Notes under the pieces: generated by a model
Database searches by the model: none
Seen by the model: only the letters and a program-made list of their open reading frames with translations
What the model was told of the DNA's origin: nothing
Source of the DNA: Bactrocera neohumeralis
Taxonomy: Eukaryota; Arthropoda; Insecta; Diptera; Tephritidae
Assembly (NCBI RefSeq): GCF_024586455.1
Contig: NC_065923.1
Coordinates: 69,227,076 to 69,291,075, forward strand
Direction of reading: 5' to 3'
Length of the DNA stretch: 64,000 nt
Translations under genes and position numbers: made by a program
In this document: one piece after another, positions 1 through 12,400 of the stretch
How positions within the stretch are numbered: position 1 is the first letter of the stretch
Layout: each line of letters opens with the position of its first letter

Positions 1-404
1 TTTTGAATAAACTAAACTATCCGCAACAAATTAAACAATATGAAATATAAAATAATACATGAAAATAAATAATAAATACAAATAAAATGCACAATGTTTA
101 AAAATATTTAATTAATTTTTAAATTTAGTTTTAAGTTTTTAATGAATATTAAATTTTTAAAGCACAAAATTTCGTTAAAATCAATATACTATTTATATAT
201 TGTATGACTCATATACAATTTATAAATTTTGTTTATTATATGAACAAAGATTTGTTTATTATGCGAAATGTCATAAGTAAAACCTGAGAATCTTAATCTA
301 ATAAAGTTCATAAACCTTTATATTAAACAAATATAGTTTTTATTTAAATAAGCAAGGACCTCAGCAATCTTATTGCTTGGAAAAAATAAAAAAAAAAATT
401 AATT
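1..404. other. AT-rich DNA, nothing recognised
   Basis: No coding pattern, RNA gene or clear repeat is seen. Confidence 0.4.
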
Positions 405-535
405 TCAGCTGCACCGAAGCTATAATAACAGGTGCTTTTTTAATATAGCATAAATGGGTATACAAGAACCATAACTTGATTTTGATCGTGTAGTTTATAT
501 GGCAGCTATATGTTATAGTGCTTCACCCTCGAAGA
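405..535 (+). repeat. Modular repeat, copy 1 (truncated)
   Basis: It holds the leader (GCTGCACCGAAGCTATAATA, then a GGTGC block) and one module with TTGATTTTGATCG and GGCAGCTATATG. It is cut off where the LINE at about 527 begins, so the LINE probably broke it. Confidence 0.65.
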
Positions 536-1990
536 GCTATAAATCACCCGGCCCGGACGGGATAACAGCAGAAATCCTAAAAATAAACGCCGCAGAGTGA
601 CCGGCTGTACTAATGAATATGTACAACTCCTGCCTCGCAACCAGAATATTCACTGAACTCTGGAAAAAGCAACGGCAGTAAGTGAACAGGAGATCCCAAA
701 CATACCAACAGCATACCGTCTACTATGCACAGCGGCGAAAGCTCTATCAAAAGCTACTTAATCCCAGACTCGAAGCGGCTATCAAATAAGCAGGACTCTT
801 CTATGGACAACACGGCTTTAGACCCGGCATATCAACTCTAAGAACTATAAAATGCGTCATAAAACGTGTAAAAAACCCACAGCGTTGATGACAAAAATAC
901 AAAAAAATAGTGTTGCTGGCAACTTTAGATAACCGAAACGCCGTCAACAGCGCTACATGGATGAAAATGACCGACGCTTTCGAAAAAAGCTTTAAAATCC
1001 CTAACTACTTCAGAGCTGTGGTGCGGAGGTATCAAGTAAACGAAAACTGGTGTACCACACTAGAAGAGATCACGACAGAAGTAGTTACAAGGTTCCATTT
1101 TAAGCCCGTTCCTGTGGTACATTAGTTATGACGAAATACTAAAACTTGAAATGACAGACGAATTTTATTTAATCATCTAGGCGGATTACATAGCAACAGT
1201 AAGCACAAGCCGCGGCATAGAGGTAGCCCGAAGATAGCTGAATCAGAAATGGACGCAAACAAGGGTTGACTCACACATTCTCCATCTCGCTACAGAAAAA
1301 CACAAAGCTACTACTGCTGACGAATAAACATATACCTCTTGAAATAAGCATTCAAACGTTTAAGAATATTCTAAGGACACAAAAAGCAGTGAATTACCTA
1401 GGCGTAAGACTGGACCCTAGATTCACTTTGTGGGTACAAATCCAGCACGCCGTAGGAAAACCATCCAAAATCACCTCCTATCTTAGTAGACTACTGGTGA
1501 CCATTTCACGCGGTGTTGGCTGCCATCATGGTAGAAGTAGATGTACTGCCCGGAACTGCAGTTTCCTTCAGAAAGGTGGGCATTCACTCTGATAGCCGAG
1601 CGCCTATAGTAACTTTGAACTAGCTGACGGTGCTTTAAAAGGAGTACATAATGAGCAATAGCTTTATACTTATCGGAAACTGCAAAGGCTATGAGCCTGA
1701 TAGAGAGGGCACCGTTTCTCCAGTTCCATCCGATTTGCCGATATCGTTCTGGCATTGGATCTTTGAACCTACAGTGAGCTCAGCAAGTGCTGACCAACAA
1801 CCACAACTTGTGCGACTGCGAAATCCTCTGGCCCAGAGGTCTTCCGAACTCTTGGCACTTGGCAAAGTCAATTTTGCCGCAATTGGAAGTATTCTGACTG
1901 GACACAGTCCAATAAGTTCACACACGATGAAGGTAAATATTCCGTACAACACTCTTTGCCACGGCTTATACGTTTGGCAATCTTAGCAAA
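527..1990 (+). pseudogene. R1/LOA-like LINE, decayed reverse transcriptase to 3' zinc-knuckle region
   Basis: Broken frames show, in order, an RT fragment with SPGPDGITAEIL (about 545-590), the palm block LLATLDNRNAVNSATW (910-1000), YLGVRLDPRFTLW (about 1400-1435), and a C-terminal segment with GKVNFAAIGSILTGHSPI (about 1860-1915). Stops and frameshifts occur throughout, so it is inactive. The clade call rests on motif recognition. Confidence 0.75.
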
Positions 1991-2945
1991 GTTAATTTGG
2001 ATTCATATCAACTTAAATAAATTTGTGATAAGCTCAAAATGGACCTGGTGATCCAATTTTAGAAGTTATTATTAAGTTTCTTAAGTGCAGCACTTAAACT
2101 ATCCCTTTCAGCATATAAAAAAAGTTTATTGTCACCATATACATACATATATTATATATAACTCGACTATGTCCTTCTGATCGGTCATTACATATGTATT
2201 ACATGCATACATACACCAGCTGTTTAGTTAATCCCACCTTCACCAACCCATTTCTACAATGTATATAGTCTTCCACTTTTCTATGGAAACGTAAACATTG
2301 CAAATCTTCCTGATTTCTTACAGTCACCGTTATCTCAAATCTTCCCACTGCAATAGGCGTATCAACATTAACAAGTCGTGGGAACACAAACAGGTCTTTT
2401 ACACACTACAACAATATGTTTTTACATTCTCTCCCACAATATAGAGTAAATTGTGACTTTTATCAGTTCAATGTTAAATAATATTAGTAAGGTAATGTGA
2501 AAAATATATATTTGCATTTCTCCTGTTGATAGTGACAAGCAAATAGTGAGGAAACGCGTAAGCCGATATGCAAATAGCAAACAGAAATAAGAAAGAAATA
2601 ATAATATATTTAATAATAGTATATTTTCTAGAAATGTCAATATATTCTTGCTAACTATTATACGATTGTACAATTACAAGTTTCGCATTTTACATTTGTG
2701 TAGTGCGACTGTGATGAAGTTCTCTTGATTGATAAGGTTATATTTTAGCCGAGTACTTCAAATAAAGGCAAAAAATATTTTATAATGAATAAACATCAGC
2801 CAAATATAACTAAAATATAATCTACAGTGAAGTTCTAGCTTTCGAGGGGTTATTATTATTCCAATAGAAAAAAATATATGAAAATCTAAGAAGAAAAGCA
2901 TTTATGAACATGTGGAACAGCCTAATAAAAACAATTTAACCTACG
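1991..2945. other. AT-rich spacer, nothing recognised
   Basis: Low-complexity AT-rich DNA with a TACATACATATAT run near 2140-2160. Frames here look like chance. Confidence 0.35.
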
Positions 2946-3170
2946 ATAACGGTAAGTTCGAAGAGCTAAGTTCGGGTATAACCGCACATTTCGTACATTT
3001 GCAACTTGAAAGAATTAAAGCCAGGGAAGTAACTTCAGGTACATAAAGCCTGTTGGTTATATGGGGTCTAGGGCGAGTTTTAATCAGATTTTAATAATTT
3101 TAAGCACAAATATTCACTGTTATAAAAATAACACGCTCTCTCAATTTTATTGAGATAACTCACGGAATGT
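2946..3170 (-). repeat. Dispersed repeat D2, copy 1
   Basis: Reverse-complement match to the 11560-11965 copy. Shared blocks are CACGCTCTCTCAATTTTAT, GGGTCTAG and TTCGGGTATAACCG. No coding potential is seen. Confidence 0.7.
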
Positions 3171-4800
3171 GTGAGTACGAAGAGCTTCACAAGGTGACTG
3201 ACATTGGTATTGCTCAAAAATTCTACGAAAAGATGCGGCAACTAACAAAAGGCTTCAAGACCTTCAAGCATACACTTGTACGTATAGAACCCCCAGAGGT
3301 AATCTAGTAACCGACGCCCAGAGCATACAAAAATTATGGAGAAAACACTTCTCCAACCTGCTGAATGACAGGGAAAACTTAACACCAAGAGATGGTGAAC
3401 ACAATACCCAAAGGTGAGGATGGAGCGGACGATCCATTGCCCGACCATGAAGAAGTTCGAATAATAATTACCTGTCTGCCGATGGATTGCCAACCCAGCT
3501 ATTCAAATAAAGCGAAGAACTGCTAAGGAGTATGCATCAGCTTCTTTGTAGAATATGGTTGGACGATAGAATGCCCGACGATTGGAATTTAAGTCAGGTC
3601 TGCCCGATTCATGAAAAAGGGAGACCCCACAACACAAATACCGTGGGATAAGCCTCCCCAATATCGCATATAAGAAGTGTGAAAGATTAAAGCCAACCGA
3701 CAACAAACTGATTGGATCTTATCAGTTTGGCTTGAAGCGTGCAAAATCAGCAACTGACCAGAATTCACGATGTGCCGCTTTTGAGAGCACGAAAAGGAGC
3801 TGCCTTTATGCCGCTATGTTCCCGCAAAACTAATACAGCTGTTAAACTGCCGTTGAGCAATACCAAAAGCTCCGTCGGAATCGTGAAGGACGTCTCAGAG
3901 CCGTTCGATACTAAACAAGGTATCAGACAAGGCGACTCTCTATCGTGAGACTGCTCCAATCTACTCCTTGAGAAAATAATTCGAGCTTCAGAGCTGAAAA
4001 GAGAAGTAAAATTCTTCTACAAGAGTGTATAGCTGCTGAGCTACGCAGCCTTTAGTTCTGCTTTCTCCAGACTGGATAAGGAAGCGAAGCAAAAGGGGCT
4101 GGTAAGGAAAGAGGGCAAGTTATCAAACAAATAATCGTCGCACTCGCGACTTGGTTCGCACATCGCTATTGACAGTCATAACTTCGAAGTCGTTGATAAT
4201 TTCGTTTATCTTGGAATCAGCATTAACACCAACAACAACATCAGCTTCGAAATACAAAGCAGATTAACTCTTGCCAACAGGTGCTATTTCGTACTGAGTA
4301 GGCAATCGAGAAGTAAAGTTCTCTTCTACAAGTCACTCATCATCCCCGTCCTGCTATATGATGCAGAGGCATGGACGATGGCAACATCTGATGAGTCATC
4401 AGAGAACGGTTCAAAGGTAGATTTATTGTCCTTTGCACATTGGCCTCGAATACCGCAATCGACAGAACGATGAGCTGTATATAAGACGCCATTGACATAG
4501 TTCAGCGAATTAAAAGACAGCGGATACGCAGGCTAGGTCATGTCGTCCGAATGGATGAAAACACTCCAGCTTTAAGGGTATTCGACGCAGTACCCGTCGG
4601 TGGAAGCAGAGGAAGAGGAAGATCTCTACGGCTTTGGAAAGAACAGGTGGAGAAGGACCTGCCTACAATTGGAATCTCCAATTGGCGCCAAACAGCGAAA
4701 AACGAAGGACGACTGGTGCGCTGTTGTAAACTCGGCGATAGCCGCGTAAGCGGTGTCTATGCCAATAAAGAAGAGGAAGACTTATTACTTAAATAATACG
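3171..4800 (+). pseudogene. RTE-like LINE, near full-length RT region, decayed
   Basis: Blocks occur in the order of a LINE ORF2: FYEKMRQLTKGF (3215-3255), LVTDAQSIQKLWRKHFSNL (3300-3360), NKAAGAD-type region lost, EPFDTKQGIRQGDSLS (3898-3948), SYNFEVVDNFVYLGISI-type text (about 4180-4225), RSKVLFYKSLIIPVLLY-type text (4310-4360), LGHVVRMDENTPA (4535-4570) and the VGGSRGRGRSLRLW tail (4590-4635). Many stops and frameshifts are present. It is the longest of five RTE-like pieces in the window. Confidence 0.75.
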
Positions 4801-5089
4801 CTTCGCTATGCGATAATCAGATTACATGACTGACAAATCTAACTATTTACGCTCGTTTTAAACAATTACGATTTAATATTTACTGTTATGTAATTAGTAG
4901 TACTAATTATCAACAAAAAGCTGCTAAAAAATGACCTAATAAACCTGGTAATCCTAATCTAAATATTACTATATGCTTATGTTATTATCTATTCAATAAA
5001 ATACATATGTTAAATAGAAGTTGCTTATACGCCCCCGCAAACAAGAACGCAATAACCAGAATGTGTGCGCCTAAGCTCCCCCTTATAAA
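4801..5089. other. Spacer before the Zip71B leader
   Basis: AT-rich DNA with no recognised feature. Confidence 0.35.
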
Positions 5090-6293
5090 TCTATTTAACT
5101 GTCACTGTAACGTTAACATAAGCTTTCGCTCAATATTGATAGCCAGAAGCTAAGCACAACAACACTTCGTCAGCTGCTACGAAAATCACCGACAAATCGC
5201 GCGCAAAGCTGCGCAGCCACTCGCAAGCAAGCAACTCGTTACTTCCAGAAATGATCGTCTCTCTGTTAAGATGGGTACTTGTGTATGTGTGTGTGACAGC
5301 CGATCGTTAAACATACTCGCTACTGGATTATAATGGCGCGTTTTGAGACCTAAACCGTTTAATAGTCCGTCAACCGCTCAACGGTAAAGGCGGTTCAACA
5401 CAGCGAGCGCGTAAAGTAGCCAACGAACGAATGTGAATTGTAGTGAAAAATAATAAAAACAAATTGTGTAAATACTTATTTAGCAACGGTTGTATGTTGT
5501 AAGTGACAGTGACAGCGTTTGGCGTGCGTTTCAAGTGCGAACGTTCAACGTTTGAATTAAGAAATTAAGCGCAGCTTTTGTTGTGAACAAATAAAGCCAG
5601 GCAACACCAAAAAGTGACGCGAAAAAGTCATAATTTCAGTACAAAAACGAGACTATTTCGGTTAATTGGCGAACAGTAGGAAATTATTGTTGCCCAAGCG
5701 TGAAATAAGTGTTGTGAATGGTCAAAGCAAATGTGGTGAAAGATATAACAAAACAAAACTAGGCGAATTTGTAAGCGAATAATGAAACATAAAATGTAAC
5801 TGTTTTGAACGAAACGAATTTTTTAACAAAACGAAGCGCTAAATACCGACTCTATTATTTTAAGCGATATAAAAACGTCATACTTTTATAAAACTTATAA
5901 AAAAATATGTGCAAGTGGAACACATTGTGAACTTACAACGAAATATGAACAAGTGAAACACGTTATTACATCGAAATTTTAACAGCTAAAAACTATTATT
6001 TGAACTAAAAAAGTAAAAAATTGATTTTTATAAAGTTTGCCTTAAAGTTAAGTTTTATCGAAAAAGTGCATTGAAACAAAAAATTATGAACAAGTGAAAC
6101 ACGTTATTATATCGAAATTTGAGCAGCTAAAAATTATATTTTTTAATACTCTTTATTTTTAAAAATTATACCGAAATTTTCTGAAAGTTTTCATGTAAAA
6201 AGTTCGTCAAAACACTTTTGAACCTTAAAAAAACATCTCTTGTGTCAGTAAATTACTAATTCTTCCACTGAAAAACTTGCGTATATAAAAAAA
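5090..6293 (+). promoter_or_regulatory. Probable promoter and 5' leader of Zip71B
   Basis: No gene is seen here. The stretch leads into the Zip71B ATG without an obvious splice acceptor. A TATAAAT lies at about 5095. From about 5150 composition is less AT-rich than upstream, and the sequence is rich in short dead-end reading frames. Those include two copies of ATG-AAC-AAG-TGA at 5945 and 6086. The transcription start is not determined, and an upstream non-coding exon is possible. Confidence 0.4.
5945..6142 (+). repeat. 57-bp direct duplication in the Zip71B leader
   Basis: The copies start at 5945 and 6086 (141 bp apart). Both begin ATGAACAAGTGAAACACG and run through TCGAAATTT and CAGCTAAAAA with few differences. 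Each copy carries the same minimal upstream reading frame (Met-Asn-Lys-stop). Confidence 0.75.
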
Positions 6294-6446
6294 ATGGCTT
6301 CATCCACGCTTGCTCACTTTTTTGCTGCAATTTTTGTTTGCTACCTCTGCGGCACACTGCAACAAGCTCATGCTGCCACAGAGTACAATCGTTATTTGGC
6401 GCATATTTTTCAAAAATACGGCACTGGTGGCACAATTTCATTCGAG
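6294..6446 (+). CDS. Zip71B: Zip71B coding exon 1 (signal peptide)
   Basis: The first ATG of this frame at 6294 opens a hydrophobic signal sequence ending near AHA-ATEY (residues 26-31). It is followed by YLAHIFQKYG, which looks like the start of a ZIP ectodomain. The exon ends in phase 0 after TTCGAG, with donor GTGAGT at 6447. Without splicing the frame stops at 6482. Confidence 0.88.
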
Positions 6447-9400
6447 GTGAGTGGTGAAATATTATTATTTTTTTTAATTTAGTTTTAAAAGTTTTTTTAA
6501 GGAACCTGATTTTTTCGAGAACAACTTGAAATATATCATTTTCGAACTACTCGTGTTTCAAAAAAGTAAAAGTTAGTAAAATTAATATTACTTTTTATAT
6601 ACCATGTCATAATTTATATATAATTCTGTTCTCAAGTATAAAAAATTTTAGTTTTAAATTTTTTTTAACAGGAACCTAACTTTTTTCGATAATGTCTTGA
6701 ATTTGAATATAATTTTCGGGCTTTTAAGGTTTCAAAAAAGTAAAAATTAGCAAAATTAATACTAATTTTCATATAAAATTTTATAATTTTTATATAATTC
6801 TGAACTCTATTATAAAAAGTTTTATTTTTATAAAATTAAGAAACCTGTTTTTTAAAACATTTTAAAAAACATGTTTTCGAACTTTTCGGATTTTAAAAAG
6901 TAAAATTTGGCAAAAGTATTATTAGTTTTCATATATATTTTTAATTCTGATAATTTTTTTATTAAACAAAAACCAAATTTTTTCAACAAAATTTTTAAAT
7001 AAATTACTTCGAACTGCTCAGGTTTCAAAAAAGTAAAAATTAGTAAAATTAATATCAATTTTCATATATAATTTAAAAATGTATATATAATTCTGAGCGC
7101 AAAAAAATAAATAATTTTTTGTTTCAACTTTTTTTTTTAGAATTTTAAACAAAACGCCATTTTTTTAATTTTTAAATACATAATTTTCGAACTTTTTGGA
7201 TTCCAAAACCTAGAAAGGAATAAAATGTAGCATTTAGCTTTATTAAAATTAAACAATTGAAACAAGTAAAGCAATGAATAGCCCTCCACACAGATGACTA
7301 CTGTCAATGACCTGCCTCTGTAACGCTATAATGACTTACAGACTGAAATAAAACATGGCACAACATGTTGCTTTTTTAATGAAAAACGTCATAAGTCCAA
7401 ATGCAGATATATACATTTCACAAATATAAATATAAATCATAATTATCTGCCTCGCAATATACTTAATATATATTGTGACAAAAAGGTACATGTCTTGTTC
7501 TGAACGATTTTCGGCCTCTTCAATGAAAATATTGAAAAAGTGTAATGGCAAGAGGGCTCGTCATCTTTCGCGAGTTCGTTCGAATGGTTTTGGTGCATAT
7601 TTTAGGTATGAAACGCGTTCTTGCTCGACTCGTCCCGATGAAGCTGAATATTTTGCAAAAAGAGTACCGTAAACAGGTCTCTTTAGGCATGCTTGATCGT
7701 GCGAATTCCGATACCACATTCATGGAGAGCATTATAACTACCGATGAAACATGAGTATGTGAGTTTGACATGCAAACAAGTCAACAATCATTGCCAAAAG
7801 CCGTGGGGATTACTTCGAAAGCGACAAAATAAATATTAATGAATAATTAAATATTTTGTGCTTTATTTACAATTTCCGGGTACTTTTTAGCTTAACTTTT
7901 TTAGCTGCCTCGCAATTAAATATTTACTAAGTATATATAGTATATATTACTTTTTAGGAAATTATTTACAGTACTCAGTCTCAGCCTCAATTGTACTTCA
8001 AATCAATCAATAATGACTTGATAGAAAGTTGCCAGATGGCTTTATCAGTATGTGTTAAAATAAAATGAGTTTAAATTCTCTACAAAGTTGTCATTATTAT
8101 TTCAACAAATATTCGCAGTTAATATTAATTTTGCTGGCACAGCATTTTAAGCAGAAATTTACAGCAGCTTTTTAGTACTGTTTACTTTTCTTTAAAAATA
8201 CTTTATAAATATGGCATTCTTTTAATTGTATTAAACATTGCATTTTATATAAGAGAAGTTAAATAAGCTTGCATGTGATAATGAATAGAGTCAATACAAC
8301 GATTCCGCAAAGCTGAGAATCTACAATCAGCTAGTGTGAGTTAAAAAATAAAATAAATAAAAATCAACAATCAATATGGACTTGCGCTACTAAAAGGCAG
8401 CAATGGGCTACATGAACTTTCTTGAAATGAGTCAACAAGTAGTTTTTTAACTCAGCTTTCCAAAAATAAAAGAAAAAATAAAATTTTGAAATTTTTTATA
8501 AAATGCTGAAATTAATAATATATGTATTTATTTTTTCAATTTTATTAAAAAACCAATAAACAGTTTTTAAACTCAGCACTCCAAAAATAAAAAATTAAGA
8601 TTTCGAAATTAAAATTTTGAAATTAAATTATTCTTAAATTTGTTCTTATAAACTTTTAAAATATTTTTTTTTAATTTTATAAAAAATCAACAAATGGTTT
8701 TTAAACTCAGCTTTCCAAAAATAAAAAAAATTATATCATATTTTTTTATAAAATTTTAAAATATTTTTAGTTTTGAGAAAATATTTTTTAAAATTTTGGA
8801 AAAAAATCTATAAATAATTTTTAAACTCAGCTTTCCAAAAATACAAGAAATTAAGATTTTCATTTTGTTTTATATAAAATTCAAAAATTAATTTTTTTAA
8901 AAATTAAAAAAAAAATATTTTAAAATTATCTAAATGTAAAAATTAGATTTAATAATCTCCGTATTGTTAAAAAAAAAAATAACCCGAACTAAGCAATTTT
9001 CAAATTTATCTTGATTGAAACTTAATATTAACACATTAAACAGCATACTAAAAACCAAAAAATTAAAATTTTGAATTATATTACCTACATATAACGATAT
9101 TAGAATTAATTAAATAACCCGAGCTTAAGAGTTAAGGTATTTTCTTTATTAAAACCATTCAAGCTGCATAAAAATATATAAAACAACTTTTTAAAAACAA
9201 AAATTTGAGATATTGAAATTTTTTAAAAAATTAAAAATTTGTTGTAATACTATCTAAATTTAAAAAAACATTTAATAAGCTCCGCCTAGTTCAAAAAATT
9301 TTAAAATAACCCAAGCTTAAGAATTTTGAATTTTTTTTATTAAAATCATTCACTGCTTTCTAAACACCAAATTAAAAATTAAAAAAAATTAAAAAAATCA

Positions 9401-12400
9401 ATTTTTTATAAAACATTTTTTTTTTCAAAATATTTAAATTTAAAAATCTATATTTGGGTGCATGAACTTACATATATAATCTACAGCGTACAAGAATAAA
9501 TTTTAAAAGCAGCCTAAAAAAGTAGCTAACAAATTTTTAACTTTTCTTTACCATAACCATTCAAACTTATTACAACAACTTTCTGAAAACTGAAAATTGG
9601 GATTTTGAATATTTTTTATATAACTTTTTTTTAATTTTCTTATCTTCAAAAATCTTATTTGGATGCCCAAACTTATATAATTTCTTGAAGCATTTTGAAC
9701 AAAAGAAATTTTAATAGTAGTAAGAGCCAGGGTTGCAAATAAGGCATTTTTAAAATAAAGAAATTACTTTAAAATTACTATTTTTTTATTTTATAAGCCC
9801 GAAAATCTGTACCAAAAATAATTTTCAAGTTTTCAAACTAATCTACTTAATAATATTCAAATTCAAAAAAAGAATTGAAAAACTAAAATATAAGTTTTGA
9901 TGCCAAGTACCGTTTAGAAAAATAATAAAATGTTAATCCAAAGTTTCTAAAAAAAATTTAATAAAAACTGTTTTTGAAATTACATTTTTTATTTTTTTTA
10001 ATAAAACATGTTTTTGAAATAAAATTTTTTTCTTCAAAATAATTTTAAAATTCAAATACCGAATTGAAAAACTGATAATAAATTTTTGATCCCAAATACC
10101 GGTTTGCAAATTAATAAAATGTTAGTCTAAAGTTTCTAACAAAAATTAAAAAAAAAATGTTTTTGAAATCAAATTTTTTCATTCTTTTTTTATAAAAGAT
10201 ATTTTTGAAATTAAATTTTTTTCTTTTTTTAAAAAAAGATTTTTTTTAATTTACATTTTTCGATATTTTTTTTTATAAAAGATGTTTTTGAAATTAAATT
10301 TTTTCTTTTTTTAATAAAAGTTTTTTTTTAAATTACATTTTTCGATATATTTTTATAAAAGATGTTTTTGAAATTAAAGTTTTTCGCATTTGCGTAAGTG
10401 TGTCCATTCCATTTTGAACTAGAACTATACAATAATACTACAACAATAACCTACAACGCTTTAGAGTTGTAGTCGGCTCACATATACAAAGTATTTTTAC
10501 TTTATCCATTTTAAATACCGATTTATTTTTTTAAATTTTTAATTTCGATTTGCATTTGAAAATTCAAGTTTACATTTTCAACCCTTAACAAAGTCAATCC
10601 CAATCTCAAAATTTTTAAACTTCTACCTGAAATGGATCAAAAATCTAGTTTCAATTTATAATCTACCTATATTGGATCAAAATTCAATTTTCACTTTTTA
10701 AACTCAAACAAAATCAATTCCAATTTTGGCATAAAAATTAAAATTTAATTTTTAATCCGAAATTTTTTAAATAAAAATATCACAATCCTGTTAGGTAGTT
10801 TTGAAATTTTCCTTATTAACGTTAAAGCTTAATATAAATGCATTAAAACCACACTTCAAGTGATCTGCTGAATAAAAAAGTATTATATGCCTCAAAACTC
10901 AGTATAAAATCACTTAATAAATTGTATTAATATTTTATTCTAAAAATAGTAAACCTTAGCAGCTTTTACTATAAATAAATATGTAATATAGCAGTCTACA
11001 TTAACTAAATTATATATACGAGAGATCCATATAATCATATTTACAGAGTTTTATACGCCATATAAAATGTAGTACTCTTTCCTTTATGCAATTTTCTACT
11101 TAATCCAAGCGACACATTTTCAAATCACTATCGCGTATGTCTTCTGCAAGAGCTTAACGCTGCTGTAATGAGCAAATAATTGAAGAAAAAGACTGACAGT
11201 CAGATAAATCGCGACATGGCTAGATAGAAGCTCATATTTAATATATAAACAACCAGCTATATATACATAGACTATATCTATCTAAAATATATGTCTTTAT
11301 AGCAGCGGGCAACATGCTGCGCTGTTGACTACTTTAAGCGTTTGTGTACATATGTATGTACATACTCGTACACCTCTTATCAACGCCAACTAACTAACTG
11401 GCTGTTTATCTGACATTCTTCTCACTTCATCTCCATTTAAGCGCGATCTCAAAGTGACAACGCAACGTGCAATAAGCGTTTAGCAGTGCTATCTTAATCT
11501 GCTTTATTAAAATTTTTGTTCATTATTTAATATTTCTATACGCTGGCCACATGTTGCTACAGAGTATAATAGTTTTGTTCAAGAAATCAGTCAATGTGTG
11601 AGATATATAGTTGAAATTCAGAGAGCATCATTTGCTGATAGTAAAATGTCTGTGTGCTACAAATGGGTTGAATCGGCTGAATACTTCCATTAGCTCCCAT
11701 ATACCTAATATAGAGATTTTCGAACTTCCGGTTGACTTTATACCGCATATATCAGCCAATATGTGAGTTATCTTAATAAAATTGAGAGAGCGTGTTTTTC
11801 TTATAACGGCGCAGATTTGTGCTTAGAATGTATGAAATCGGGTGAAAATCTGTTCTAGACCCCATTCAAATAACAAGCCTTATATACCTGAATGTATTTA
11901 TTACTCCGTCTTTAATCTTTGCAATTAGCAAAAGTAAGAAATATTCCGTTATACCCGTATTTAGTCCTTTCTTACTTCTTTTTCTTTATTAGTTAATGTT
12001 CTTTGTTTATAAACTTATAGACATACAGACATATGTAGGCTTGTTTATCTAATGAAGAGTTGTTTTTTTTATCAAATTTATGGCTCTAGATTTGTAAGAG
12101 TATTTTGAAATTATTCACGTCAAAGAAATGAAATCACATTTTTAAATAGCACTCGAGCAATAGTTAGCAAATAAGTGGTTAGAAAGGTAACAAACACAAG
12201 GTAAGTGGGCATGAGAGAAAATTCACTTACAGGTTATAAGCGCCCAACACTTGAATATGCTTCCAGCACAACTTTCTCCCATATAACATTTAAATCATTA
12301 AACACATTAATATTGTAGCATTCCTATCAAGTTCACATTATATATTAAATACTGAACTCATCACCGGCTGATAACTGGTTCAATGTTCGGTATTAAGGGC

